64,000 bases of DNA from Ferruginibacter sp. (lineage in GTDB: Bacteria; Bacteroidota; Bacteroidia; Chitinophagales; Chitinophagaceae): positions 248,001-312,000 of the forward strand of contig JAGOAX010000002.1 in the NCBI GenBank assembly GCA_017983695.1. Reading direction: 5' to 3'. Positions 42,938-51,887 of the stretch are shown one piece after another (within the stretch, counting starts at the first letter, position 1; each line of letters opens with the position of its first letter). Under the pieces are notes generated by a model, which saw only the letters and a program-made list of their open reading frames with translations, was not told the DNA's origin and ran no database searches. A program made the position numbers and the translations under genes.

Positions 42938-43816
42938 TTACAGATTTTTACTTAATAAAAACAATAAGCCCTTGTAAATCAACAAAAGGGGTAAGATTTC
43001 GACACCTGCTATGTATAAAAAAAAATGAAACCTGCTGACTTTCAATTGATTTTGAAGCAGACCGTAGGATCTTAAAAAACGCAATAAAAGCAGGAGTACT
43101 ATTATTAATAAAGAAGCCAGGGCACTACCTTTAGCAATTGCCGCATCTGTAAAGGCCATTAAAATAATGAATGGAACCAGAAGCACACCAATGATTTTAC
43201 AAATTAAAAAGATAACAAAAACATAGGCGTCAGTTACTTCCTTATATCCGGTTACCCACCCTGTAAACTTAAGTGTGCTGAATTTTGCCAGGTAAACAAG
43301 CCCTAAAATCAAAATACAGGAAGCTAATATTGTCCATTGATGAATGTCGGTGATAAATTTATACTGCAACAATAGAAAATAAATATAAACGCCCCCACTT
43401 ATAATAAAGAAGGCATTAAAAAATAGTGAAGGCAGTTTTGCCTGTAATAACTGATCGGCAAGCTGGCTTTGCCTGAAAGATGTATTGAAGAACACTTTAA
43501 AAAGGTTGGTAAAATAACGGGCAAAGAAAACCTTTATCAATCCCATTAAAAAAACCAGTGCTGCCAGCAAATAAAATACAGTATCGGTAGATTTTGTTTT
43601 TTTAATTTTTACAGCCATCGTTACAGGTGTACCCTCGCTGTTTAAAAAAGTATTTTGTTTTAGTATAGTTTGTAATGCACGTTCATACTGGTTGGCAATA
43701 GTAATTACAGGAACTTGTAAAGAATCATTTTGAATAAATACAGAGTCTGGCTTTTGCGCAATAACCAAAGCCGGCACACCTATCATTAAAAAAAAGAAAC
43801 CAAATAATTTTCCCAC
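42938..43816 (-). CDS. DUF4271 membrane protein
   Basis: A 292-residue protein with a signal peptide or first helix (about 3-20), an extracytoplasmic stretch, and about six further hydrophobic segments between residues 80 and 290. The sequence agrees with DUF4271, a Bacteroidota-specific membrane family of unknown function encoded beside hemD. The start codon appears to be GTG at 43816. A -7 promoter-like element lies 20 bp upstream, and hemD follows after 27 bp, so the two are probably one operon. Confidence 0.85.
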   Translation of the reverse strand: MGKLFGFFFLMIGVPALVIAQKPDSVFIQNDSLQVPVITIANQYERALQTILKQNTFLNSEGTPVTMAVKIKKTKSTDTVFYLLAALVFLMGLIKVFFARYFTNLFKVFFNTSFRQSQLADQLLQAKLPSLFFNAFFIISGGVYIYFLLLQYKFITDIHQWTILASCILILGLVYLAKFSTLKFTGWVTGYKEVTDAYVFVIFLICKIIGVLLVPFIILMAFTDAAIAKGSALASLLIIVLLLLLRFLRSYGLLQNQLKVSRFHFFLYIAGVEILPLLLIYKGLLFLLSKNL

Positions 43817-43835
43817 TTTAAATAAAAAATTTTTA

Positions 43836-43843
43836 CAAAAGTA
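43836..43843 (-). promoter_or_regulatory. Putative -7 promoter element of the DUF4271-hemD operon
   Basis: Minus-strand TACTTTTG fits TAnnTTTG and lies in the 46-bp gap after the BamA/TamA-like gene, giving a leader of about 15 bases. Confidence 0.35.
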
Positions 43844-43862
43844 ATTGTAGCGAAGCAGATAA

Positions 43863-45680
43863 TTAAAAGTAATTCACATATCCAAAATGTATTTTGGATG
43901 CTTCCCGGATATTAAATTTAATATCATCTCTCTTACCGAGGGCATAACTAATGTTAAGCAAGCCAAATTTTGTTTCAAAAGCCATTCCAAGGCCCGTAGA
44001 AATAAAGTTATTATTAAGATTGATGTTTTGATATTTATTTTTTACCAATCCGGCATCTGTAAAAGCAAATAAAAATGAATTAAGGCCCACCCTGTAACGA
44101 TATTCTGCTGTGGCAACACCATATTGAGTAGCATAAATACTTTCCTCATTAAACCCACGCAACAGTCGGTAACCGCCAATTTGAAACAATTCATTCCGGA
44201 AAATACTCTGGCTGTTAAACACCCCAATATTAAGGACTGTTTTAAACGTACCCTGTTTACCCACAGGAAAATAATGTGCGGCTGATAATTTTATGCGGAA
44301 CTGGTAAGAACGTTCTTTTAGTGAATCGTACAGGCTTGCAAAATTGAAGGAAGGGTCTTTTATTGAAACGATATCATTATTTCTTTTTATTTTTTTTAGC
44401 CCGGCCATAGCAGTCAGTTTTATTTCATTACCACTGCGTGGGTTTAACCTGTAGTCTGTTTTAACCCATTCATAATCCACACCAAAATTAACAGCACTTA
44501 CATCAATATTAGGCGGCAATTGCTTTGTTGCTTTTACAAGATTGGTATCAACTCCATTAGCCAGTAAAAAACTATTCTGCCATTGCATAAAAACTTTGCC
44601 TGATTGATTGGCAGACACAATATATTGCAAACCCAATTGCCCGTTTACCTGTAAAAAACTCGAGTCTTTTTTAAACAGGTCAAATAAGAAGTCAATGCCA
44701 AATTTAGAGTTGAAAATATAGGGTTGCTGATAACCTAAGTTTAAGCGTGGCGATTTTTTTTGCAGCTGCTGCCAGTTTAATAAAATAGTTTCGCCATTGT
44801 TTAGTGCATTTTTAAGATTAAGATTTACATCGGCCGTTAACTGAAATTTGCTGGCCAGGTTTGCTTCCGGCAGCACACCCAGCAAAAAATTAAACTGGCT
44901 GCTTTTTTTGGGTGCCAGGTAAAGATTAAGTACAGAGCCTGCCCCAAGCATGGTAATATCATTAGGTTGCACTTCCTGCAAATACGGCAATTCTAAAATC
45001 CGTTTACTAACCTGTTGCAGTTTTTCTTTATTGTAAATACCGCCATTGGGAATGCTTAAATAATGTTGCAGGAAATTTTTAGAAATTTTTACTTTGCCCA
45101 AAACCCTTATGCTGTCTATATGATACAGTACCCCGGTATTTACTTTTAATAATGCTGTTATTTTTTCTTCTTCCAGGCGGATACTGTCTAAAAATACTTT
45201 TGCAAATGGATAGCCGTTATTTTCATAATAATTTAATATCCGCAACTGCATACTTTGCAATTGCTCCATATTCAACACTTTGTTGGAGAAGTTTTTTTCA
45301 AAATAACCACTCTCGGCAATGGCTTTTTTATCAATGCTATCAGTTACTAATTTTATCCAGTGGTATTGTTTGCCTAAAAAAAGTTTTATGCCGGTAGTAT
45401 CTTTAGTTTCCCAGATACTATCTACAGATGCAGCAGGATAACCCTTGCTGCCTAAAAGCGAAGGAATACTGTTTATATATGCCCTGCATTTAATAACATC
45501 ACTGAAGATAGTTTGCAATTTTAAGTCCTGCGAAGTAAAGGAACTATCTTTGTCAACAAAGTAAATACTTAACTGGTACTTTACCGTTGATTGCTGGCAG
45601 TTAACCGTTGGCAGAAAAAAAACGGCCTGCAAAATTAGCAGCAGTAAAAGCTTTGAGTTCAATAATTTTATTTTGTTCAT
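43863..45680 (-). CDS. BamA/TamA-like outer-membrane protein with POTRA region
   Basis: A 605-residue protein with a signal peptide (about 1-29), POTRA-like alpha/beta repeats (about 60-265, for example RVLGKVKISKNFLQHYLSIPNG) and a C-terminal 16-strand-type barrel of the Omp85 superfamily (GGYRLLRGFNEESIYATQYG). The barrel ends in IHFGYVNYF. The RGF motif typical of the L6 loop is present. It could insert or translocate outer-membrane proteins, but it is shorter than BamA and is more likely a TamA-like or metallophosphatase-associated relative. Divergent from hemW. Confidence 0.85.
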   Translation of the reverse strand: MNKIKLLNSKLLLLLILQAVFFLPTVNCQQSTVKYQLSIYFVDKDSSFTSQDLKLQTIFSDVIKCRAYINSIPSLLGSKGYPAASVDSIWETKDTTGIKLFLGKQYHWIKLVTDSIDKKAIAESGYFEKNFSNKVLNMEQLQSMQLRILNYYENNGYPFAKVFLDSIRLEEEKITALLKVNTGVLYHIDSIRVLGKVKISKNFLQHYLSIPNGGIYNKEKLQQVSKRILELPYLQEVQPNDITMLGAGSVLNLYLAPKKSSQFNFLLGVLPEANLASKFQLTADVNLNLKNALNNGETILLNWQQLQKKSPRLNLGYQQPYIFNSKFGIDFLFDLFKKDSSFLQVNGQLGLQYIVSANQSGKVFMQWQNSFLLANGVDTNLVKATKQLPPNIDVSAVNFGVDYEWVKTDYRLNPRSGNEIKLTAMAGLKKIKRNNDIVSIKDPSFNFASLYDSLKERSYQFRIKLSAAHYFPVGKQGTFKTVLNIGVFNSQSIFRNELFQIGGYRLLRGFNEESIYATQYGVATAEYRYRVGLNSFLFAFTDAGLVKNKYQNINLNNNFISTGLGMAFETKFGLLNISYALGKRDDIKFNIREASKIHFGYVNYF

Positions 45681-45737
45681 TAATAATCAAATCTAAAATT
45701 TTATCCTGACAGTTATCGGGATGTAAACCAGAAATAT

Positions 45738-46871
45738 TTGCCGGGCATTTATATACATATCCCTTTTTGCAAACAGGCTTGCCATTATTGCAATTTCCAT
45801 TTCTCTGTTTCATTACAATTAAAAGCAGACATGATGGCCGCTTTGGCCAGAGAGATCAGTTTATCTCCCTCACTCAATAACGAAACTGAAAAGGAAATTA
45901 TTTCAACACTTTATTTTGGTGGCGGCACACCAAGTATTTTAACTGCTGATGACCTGAAATTTATTTTTAATGCCCTGCAAAAAAGATTTGAATTTGCAGA
46001 TGACATAGAAATTACTTTAGAAGCTAATCCAGATGATATTACTGATACAAAATTACAGGAATGGAAAGCCATTGGCATAAACAGGCTTAGCGTAGGCATC
46101 CAAAGTTTTTTAGAAGATGAATTGAAATGGATGAACCGGGCACATACTGCAACAGAATCATTGATCTGTATTGATAAAATTAAAAATGCAGGCTATGATA
46201 ATTTTTCTATTGACCTTATCTATGGCTCTCCATTACTGAATGACGGGGACTGGAAAAGAAATGCAGAACTGGTAATTGAAAAAAATATTCCGCACATCAG
46301 TTGTTATGCCTTAACAGTAGAACCAAAAACGGCATTGAACAAAATGATACTGCTTAAGAAAAAGGAAAATGTAGATAGTGAAAAACAGGCCCGCCAGTTT
46401 TTATCATTGATGCAATGGATGGAAGAAGCCGGTTATGAACATTATGAAATAAGCAATTTTGCAAAACCGGGCATGCGCAGCAAACACAACAGCAGCTACT
46501 GGAGCGGCTCCACCTATTATGGTTTTGGCCCTTCGGCACATTCTTTTAATGGCAAAAGCAGGAAATGGAATATTGCCAATAATGCACTCTACATTACATC
46601 GCTGCAAAAAAATATAATTCCTTTTGAAGAAGAAATACTGACAGCAACACAACAGCTTAATGAATACATCATGACATCATTAAGAACAATGGAAGGTTTG
46701 GATTTAGCATTGATAGCTGAAAAATTCGGGAATGATGCCAAATTGAAATTACAAGCCGCAGGTAAAAAGTGGGAGGCCGGAGAAAAGTTAAAAACCGAAA
46801 ACGAAAAAATTATTTTAACTAAAGAAGGGAAATTGTTTGCCGATGGAATTGCAGCAGATTTATTTTTCTGA
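45738..46871 (+). CDS. hemW: Radical SAM protein HemW
   Basis: A 377-residue radical SAM protein of the HemN/HemW group. The [4Fe-4S]-binding cysteines are Cys11, Cys15 and Cys18 in IPFCKQACHYCNF, followed by the SAM-binding STLYFGGGTPS and ITLEANPDD. HemW proteins act as haem chaperones, not as coproporphyrinogen dehydrogenases, and the absence of the HemN N-terminal extension agrees with that. The start codon is TTG at 45738 with an in-frame stop just upstream. The end overlaps by 12 bp a possible tiny minus-strand gene. Confidence 0.93.
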   Translation: MPGIYIHIPFCKQACHYCNFHFSVSLQLKADMMAALAREISLSPSLNNETEKEIISTLYFGGGTPSILTADDLKFIFNALQKRFEFADDIEITLEANPDDITDTKLQEWKAIGINRLSVGIQSFLEDELKWMNRAHTATESLICIDKIKNAGYDNFSIDLIYGSPLLNDGDWKRNAELVIEKNIPHISCYALTVEPKTALNKMILLKKKENVDSEKQARQFLSLMQWMEEAGYEHYEISNFAKPGMRSKHNSSYWSGSTYYGFGPSAHSFNGKSRKWNIANNALYITSLQKNIIPFEEEILTATQQLNEYIMTSLRTMEGLDLALIAEKFGNDAKLKLQAAGKKWEAGEKLKTENEKIILTKEGKLFADGIAADLFF

Positions 46872-46976
46872 GTGGTGGAAATTTTTTCTCAAATACTTCA
46901 CCAATTCTGCAATTACCAAACACCCAATCATGAGCAGGATTGCAGTACTACCAATATTTGAAAATGAAAAAGGCAT
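46860..46976 (-). CDS. Possible 38-residue single-helix membrane protein
   Basis: A short open frame beginning MPFSFSNIGSTAILLMIG, with a hydrophobic segment at about residues 9-25 and a basic tail (KYLRKNFHHSEK). It fits the shape of a small membrane protein and fills the 138-bp gap between convergent hemW and gpsA. There is no clear ribosome-binding site or homologue known to me, and its 3' end overlaps hemW by 12 bp. It may be chance. Confidence 0.3.
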   Translation of the reverse strand: MPFSFSNIGSTAILLMIGCLVIAELVKYLRKNFHHSEK

Positions 46977-47009
46977 GTTGTTATTCGTTGTATAAAGATA
47001 ACACAAATG

Positions 47010-48047
47010 CTACACCAGCGTTGCTTCTATTTCGTTAAATCCTTCGGCTACTGGCAGGTTTTCCCATAAAATTTTATAGATGGTTGTTGCTATCGGCATA
47101 TCGGCCTTAATAGTCTGATTAATGGTAAACATACACTTGCTGGCATTATACCCCTCGGCTACCATCCTCATTTCCAGCTGGGCAGCTTTTACGGCATATC
47201 CTTTCCCTATCATATTGCCAAACGACCGGTTTCGGCTGTGTAAAGAATAACAGGTAACCAACAGATCGCCAAGGTAAACTGAAGCGGCATAGTTTATTGG
47301 CCGGTGTTCGTTAACTGTTTCCTGGTATTCGGTATGCCCCACTTCAATATTTTTAACCCCCGACTTGCGTAAAAAACTTGCCATTTCATCGGCGCTGTTG
47401 GCAATCAATACGCTTAAAAAATTATCACCATAATCCAACCCATGAGCCATGCCCGACCCTACTGCATAAATATTTTTTAAAATAGCAGCATACTGAACGC
47501 CGTAAATATCTGTATTCTCAATTGTGTTGAGATAATCTGTTTTAAAATAAGCAGCCAGATGTTTTGTTACCGTTTCATCTATGCCCGAAAATGTTAAGTA
47601 AGATAATTTTTCTGCTGCCACTTCTTCGGCATGGCAGGGGCCCAGTACAGCAAAATAATCTTTCAGATCGAAGTTAAATTCCTGCTTAAGGTAATCGTTT
47701 AATAATACATTCTGTTCGGGTAAGATGCCTTTAATGGCAGATATTATTTTTTTGCCGGTAAAGATATTTTTATCCAGTTGCTGCAACACTTCGGCAGCAT
47801 AGGCAGATGGTACAGCAATTACAATACAATCAGAATTTTTGATGACTTCTGCTGCATCGGTGGTTAATTTAAGCCTGGTAACATCAAAACCTGCGGTTGG
47901 TAAATATTGTGGATTGTGGTGACGGGTTTGTATATACTTAATGGCAGCCTCACTCCTGTTCCACCAAAAAATTGTATTACCGTTATCGGTTAAAATTTTT
48001 GCCAGGGCTGTTCCCCAACTGCCGCTTCCTAGTATTCCGAAAGTCAT
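47010..48047 (-). CDS. gpsA: NAD(P)-dependent glycerol-3-phosphate dehydrogenase
   Basis: A 345-residue enzyme reducing dihydroxyacetone phosphate to sn-glycerol 3-phosphate for phospholipid synthesis. The Rossmann motif is GSGSWGTALAKIL near the start. The catalytic region includes VLGPCHAEEVA, with the active-site lysine in AAILKNIYAVGSGMAHG, and the substrate-binding NRSFG. The upstream gap to rnc (about 104 bp) is filled by an inverted repeat of the GTTTGTGGTT type. Start ATG 48047. Confidence 0.95.
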   Translation of the reverse strand: MTFGILGSGSWGTALAKILTDNGNTIFWWNRSEAAIKYIQTRHHNPQYLPTAGFDVTRLKLTTDAAEVIKNSDCIVIAVPSAYAAEVLQQLDKNIFTGKKIISAIKGILPEQNVLLNDYLKQEFNFDLKDYFAVLGPCHAEEVAAEKLSYLTFSGIDETVTKHLAAYFKTDYLNTIENTDIYGVQYAAILKNIYAVGSGMAHGLDYGDNFLSVLIANSADEMASFLRKSGVKNIEVGHTEYQETVNEHRPINYAASVYLGDLLVTCYSLHSRNRSFGNMIGKGYAVKAAQLEMRMVAEGYNASKCMFTINQTIKADMPIATTIYKILWENLPVAEGFNEIEATLV

Positions 48048-48052
48048 ATTAA

Positions 48053-48150
48053 AAGTTTGTGGTTGATTGTTTATTGTTGGTGGTTAGCTGACTTTACAAT
48101 TTTTCAGCACAATGCATAACTACAAACGACTAACCATAAACAACAAACTT
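48053..48150. repeat. GTTTGTGGTT-type inverted repeat between rnc and gpsA
   Basis: The left arm begins AAGTTTGTGGTTGATTGTTT at 48053. The right arm ends in AACCATAAACAACAAACTT at 48150. About 35 bases per arm are imperfectly complementary. The repeat occupies essentially the whole spacer between the gpsA start and the rnc stop. Confidence 0.65.
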
Positions 48151-48151
48151 A

Positions 48152-48862
48152 TTAAAGTCCTAATTTTTCAACCGCCAACTGTGCTGCAATCTGGCTGGCA
48201 TCTTTTTTATTATATCCTTTTGCTTCGGCAATTAATTCTCCATCAACAGTAGCGCCAATAGTAAATAGGCGGCGGCCGTTTTCAAATTTTTCACTTAGTG
48301 TTTCAAACTCCAGCGCTTTACCATTTTTATTGGCCCAGCCGTATAGCCTGTTTTTAATATTTATCTCAATTATTTCCAGATCGTCGATAAATAAGTGAGG
48401 CATGATAATACATTTCTCCACCCATTTTTGTGTACCTGCATAACCTTTATCTAAATACACGGCGCCAATTAATGCCTCTAAAGTATTACCAAATATCTGC
48501 GAAATTTTAAGTGAGTTATCGTACTTGTTGTAAAAGGTAATTTTTTTAAGCCCCATCTTTAATGCAATATCATTCAGCATCTGGCGGTTTACCATTTTAC
48601 TCCGCATCTCGGTTAAAAAGCCTTCGCCTTTGTAAGGATATTTTCTAAACAGGTAATGTGCAATAACAGAACTTAATACAGCATCGCCTAAAAACTCCAG
48701 GCGTTCATTGTTTTCATCGGCACCTTCCCTAACGCTGCGATGACTGAGTGCTGTTTTATACAAATCAATTTCGCCGGGTGTAAAACCCAGTATATTGTTG
48801 AGTTGCTTTTTAAACTCCCGGTTTTTGTCTTGGCTTTTAAAAAAATTTTTTATGAATTGCAA
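48152..48862 (-). CDS. rnc: Ribonuclease III
   Basis: A 236-residue double-strand-specific ribonuclease that processes rRNA and mRNA. The nuclease signature NNERLEFLGDAVLSSVIAHYLF contains the metal-binding Glu and Asp, and the second acidic site is in GNTLEALIGAVYLDKG. The C-terminal dsRNA-binding domain is recognisable at GYNKKDASQIAAQLAVEKL. The start codon appears to be TTG at 48862, with no ATG near. It is followed by the inverted repeat and gpsA on the same strand, and preceded by fabF 204 bp upstream. Confidence 0.95.
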   Translation of the reverse strand: MQFIKNFFKSQDKNREFKKQLNNILGFTPGEIDLYKTALSHRSVREGADENNERLEFLGDAVLSSVIAHYLFRKYPYKGEGFLTEMRSKMVNRQMLNDIALKMGLKKITFYNKYDNSLKISQIFGNTLEALIGAVYLDKGYAGTQKWVEKCIIMPHLFIDDLEIIEINIKNRLYGWANKNGKALEFETLSEKFENGRRLFTIGATVDGELIAEAKGYNKKDASQIAAQLAVEKLGL

Positions 48863-49011
48863 AGCGGCGTAGAAATTATTTTAGTGAAATTAAAGTTTTT
48901 TTAATTCAAAATAAAAGAAAGAATTATTAAGGTAGTGAAGTATATAACACTGAAGTGCAGCAGTAAACAGGCTTAGATAAATCTTGAATAATGGTATTTA
49001 GTTGATGTGAG

Positions 49012-49027
49012 CCCCGCCATGGCGGGG
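49012..49027. repeat. CCCCGCCATGGCGGGG perfect palindrome
   Basis: A 16-bp perfect palindrome in the 204-bp spacer between fabF and rnc, 40 bp beyond the fabF stop. It has no adjoining T-run on the minus strand, so it is better described as a short palindromic repeat than a terminator. Confidence 0.55.
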
Positions 49028-49066
49028 ACGATGATGAACAGCATTGCCAAAGCTTGTTACCAAAAA

Positions 49067-50320
49067 CTATGGTTTATATTTTTTTACTATCACACTGGCG
49101 TTGTGCCCGCCAAAACCAAACGTATTGCTGAGGGCAGCATTTACAGTGCGGTGTTGTGCTTTGTTAAAAGTAAAATTAAGATTTGCATCCAGGTCAGGAT
49201 CATCTGTAAAGTGGTTAATGGTTGGCGGTACCATATCTTTTGTTACAGCCATAATACAAGCCAATGCTTCTAAAGCACCGGCGGCTCCAAGGCAGTGGCC
49301 GGTCATACTTTTGGTACTGCTGATATTGAGTTTATACGCATGGTCACCAAAAACTTTTTTTATGGCTTTCGTCTCCGCAATATCACCAAGCGGCGTGCTG
49401 GTACCATGTACATTTATGTAGTCAATATCTTCAGGTTTTAAGCCTGCATCTTTTAATGCTGCCTTCATTACATTATTTGCGCCCAGCCCTTCGGGATGTG
49501 GAGCAGTAATATGATGAGCATCAGCAGTAGCACCACCGCCAGCTATTTCGCAGTAAATTTTTGCGCCTCTTGCCAAAGCATGGTCAAGACTTTCCAGCAC
49601 TAAAACGCCTGCACCTTCTCCCATTACAAAGCCATCTCTGTCTTTATCAAATGGGCGGCTGGCTGTTTCGGGACTGTCATTTCTTTCGCTTAAAGCCTTC
49701 ATAGCATTAAAACCACCAAGGCCTGCAGCACTAACCACCGCTTCACTTCCGCCGGTAATAACAATATCTGCTTTGTCAAGCCTGATATTATCAAAAGCAT
49801 CGATTATTGCATTGGTTGATGAGGCACATGCAGAAACAACAGCAAAATTGGGCCCACGGAAACCATGACGCATCGAGATTTGCCCTGCGGCAATATCCAA
49901 AATCATTTTAGGGATAAAGAAGGGATTGAAACGTGGTGTACCATCGCCAAGAGCAAAATTGGTAACTTCTTCCTGGAAAGTAATTAAACCGCCGATGCCG
50001 CTGGCAAAAATTACACCTACCCTGTCTGCATCAACATTTTCTTTGGTGATGCCTGCATCTTTAACCGCTTCATCGCTGGCTATTAATGCAAATTGACAGT
50101 AGCGGTCCATTTTCCGGGCCTCTTTACGGTCTAAATAAGTGGTGGGATCAAAGTCTTTAACTTCACAGGCAAACCTTGTTTTAAACTTACTGCAATCAAA
50201 TTGTTGAATAAAATCGCAACCACTTACCCCGTCAGCCAAACCCTGCCAATAGTCAGCAACAGTTTTGCCTAACGGTGTAAGGGCGCCCAATCCGGTTACT
50301 ACAACACGTTTAAAAGCCAT
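49067..50320 (-). CDS. fabF: 3-oxoacyl-[acyl-carrier-protein] synthase II
   Basis: A 417-residue condensing enzyme that extends acyl-ACP with malonyl-ACP. The catalytic Cys165 is in VVSACASSTNAI, with the two histidines in YINVHGTSTPLGD and SMTGHCLGAAGAL. N-terminal VVVTGLGALTPLG is characteristic of FabF. It follows acpP after 57 bp on the same strand, the standard acpP-fabF operon. Start ATG 50320. Confidence 0.97.
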   Translation of the reverse strand: MAFKRVVVTGLGALTPLGKTVADYWQGLADGVSGCDFIQQFDCSKFKTRFACEVKDFDPTTYLDRKEARKMDRYCQFALIASDEAVKDAGITKENVDADRVGVIFASGIGGLITFQEEVTNFALGDGTPRFNPFFIPKMILDIAAGQISMRHGFRGPNFAVVSACASSTNAIIDAFDNIRLDKADIVITGGSEAVVSAAGLGGFNAMKALSERNDSPETASRPFDKDRDGFVMGEGAGVLVLESLDHALARGAKIYCEIAGGGATADAHHITAPHPEGLGANNVMKAALKDAGLKPEDIDYINVHGTSTPLGDIAETKAIKKVFGDHAYKLNISSTKSMTGHCLGAAGALEALACIMAVTKDMVPPTINHFTDDPDLDANLNFTFNKAQHRTVNAALSNTFGFGGHNASVIVKKYKP

Positions 50321-50377
50321 AAAGTTTACCTGTGATAGTTAATGTCCGCCTGGCTGAATGCCATTCAGACGGGAAAA

Positions 50378-50614
50378 TTACTTAGCATGCTCCTCTAAGT
50401 AAGCAACAGCCTGGCCAACAGTAGTGATGGTTTCAGCTTGCTCATCCGGAATAGAGATGTTGAATTCCTTTTCAAATTCCATAATTAGTTCTACGGTGTC
50501 TAAGCTATCGGCACCTAAATCATTAGTAAAAGAAGCTTCAGTGGTTACTTCGGCTTCATCAACTCCTAACTTGTCAACAATTATCTTTTTTACCCTTGTT
50601 GCAATGTCTGACAT
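50378..50614 (-). CDS. acpP: Acyl carrier protein
   Basis: A 78-residue acidic protein carrying growing fatty acids on a phosphopantetheine attached to Ser37 in [13 protein letters not shown]. Helix pattern and length are canonical. I chose ATG 50614 ([20 protein letters not shown]); the longer frame to 50800 is not protein-like for this family. A promoter with both Bacteroidota elements lies 28-57 bp upstream, giving a short leader. First gene of acpP-fabF. Confidence 0.97.
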   Translation of the reverse strand: MSDIATRVKKIIVDKLGVDEAEVTTEASFTNDLGADSLDTVELIMEFEKEFNISIPDEQAETITTVGQAVAYLEEHAK

Positions 50615-50931
50615 AATTTTAAAATTTAGTTTGTCTGGCTGCAAAAATATACATTTTGCAATAATTACAAAGAAATATAAATAGACGGGAAAATAGTTAG
50701 TTTTTATGTTATTTATTATACTTATAAGCCGGCGGTTATTTCTTCGGTCACACTTACCCTGAACGACAGGATTGGAAGCCCCCTTATCCCCATATAGCAA
50801 CCAGATTTTTATTGAATGCAGGTAAACGAGATTAAAATTATGGCAGTGGAAGCTAAAGTAGTTTTCAAAAAAATTGTATATTGTAATTCCTTCCCGACAT
50901 AAGCATCAAACCTTTTTTAAAAACAACTGAT
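50615..50931. other. 317-bp spacer between acpP and the GNAT gene
   Basis: It holds the acpP promoter close to the acpP start. The remainder is divergent upstream sequence of the acetyltransferase gene, with no further gene, repeat or RNA recognised. The part 50731-50800 is slightly GC-richer but has no long open frame. Confidence 0.5.
50642..50671 (-). promoter_or_regulatory. Bacteroidota-type promoter of acpP-fabF
   Basis: On the minus strand TTTG (50671-50668) and TATTTTTG (50649-50642) are 18 bases apart, close to the usual 19-21. The predicted start of the transcript is about 20 bases before the acpP ATG. Confidence 0.5.
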
Positions 50932-51360
50932 ATGGCCTTAAAACAAATATACCATGGCTCTAAAGAATACCAGCAAATGGTTGACTTACGCATGGAAATA
51001 TTACGTAAACCGCTTGGCCTTAGTTTTAACCCCGATGAATTAGCTAAAGAAAAAGACGATATTTTAATTGGCGCTTTTGATGAAGAAATACTGCTGGCCT
51101 GCTGCCTGCTTACTAAAATTGATAATAAATGTATTAAGCTGCGGCAAATGGCAGTGCAAAATAATCAGCAGGGTAAAGGCATTGGCGCCAGTATGATGAA
51201 TTTTGCCGAACTGGTTGCCCGTGATAAAGGTTTTAAAAAATTAAGTATGCATGCCCGGAAAACTGCAGTAGGCTTTTACGAAAAACTGGGCTACAAAACC
51301 ACCGGCGATGAATTTGAAGAAGTAACCATACCGCATTTTGTGATGGAAAAAAATCTGTAA
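50932..51360 (+). CDS. GNAT family N-acetyltransferase
   Basis: A 142-residue acetyl-CoA-dependent acetyltransferase. The acetyl-CoA-binding motif is visible in LRQMAVQNNQQGKGIGASMM, and the following KKLSMHARKTAVGFYEKLGY is typical of the ElaA/YjcF-like subgroup. The acceptor substrate is unknown. The gene is monocistronic with a convergent YcxB-like gene 27 bp beyond its stop. Confidence 0.9.
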   Translation: MALKQIYHGSKEYQQMVDLRMEILRKPLGLSFNPDELAKEKDDILIGAFDEEILLACCLLTKIDNKCIKLRQMAVQNNQQGKGIGASMMNFAELVARDKGFKKLSMHARKTAVGFYEKLGYKTTGDEFEEVTIPHFVMEKNL

Positions 51361-51386
51361 TAATTAAATACAAATACTTCCCTGCA

Positions 51387-51866
51387 TCAGCTTTTAACTA
51401 TTTTTTCCTGTAATATCTTCCTGGCCTCAAATACATCATCGCCTTCAAAGGCATCTTTGGGTATAATAAAAAAAGAACGGCTGTTAAAGTATAAATGAAA
51501 AAAATGAGGGCTCTCCATCCAGGTACTAAACTCGGCCCATGGCCAGCTTCTACCCCCCCTGCTGTTTTCAATCCTGAATTCGCTGGCTGTTAATATTGCC
51601 TGCAGCCTGTCTTTAAAAGTATCGGCTTTTCTATAGATCATTTGTGGCAGCAGGAACCAAAAAATAACCATCAGTGCAAACCATAATATAGAGCTTACCA
51701 AAAAAGCCAGCGGATCAACTTTTTTAAAGAAAAACAAACCTGCCGAAATAATGGCAAAAACATTTACCAGTATCATCATTACTTTAATTTCCCGCCGGGT
51801 TATAAAATGATAACGTAAAGCCTGTATTACTTTGGGTTTGTTGTAAGTAAAGTATTGTGAAGTCAT
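51387..51866 (-). CDS. YcxB-like membrane protein
   Basis: A 159-residue protein with two adjacent membrane helices (about 30-48 and 53-72) followed by a soluble domain of PH-like character (ILTASEFRIENSRGGRSWPWAEFSTWMES is part of it, about residues 90-118). The pattern, ending with SFFIIPKDAF, is that of the YcxB-like family of unknown function. I chose ATG 51866 (MTSQYF) over a TTG two codons upstream. It probably shares no operon with the OmpA-like gene 22 bp upstream, although they are co-directional and close. Confidence 0.75.
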   Translation of the reverse strand: MTSQYFTYNKPKVIQALRYHFITRREIKVMMILVNVFAIISAGLFFFKKVDPLAFLVSSILWFALMVIFWFLLPQMIYRKADTFKDRLQAILTASEFRIENSRGGRSWPWAEFSTWMESPHFFHLYFNSRSFFIIPKDAFEGDDVFEARKILQEKIVKS

Positions 51867-51887
51867 AAGCAAAGATACTGGATACAG

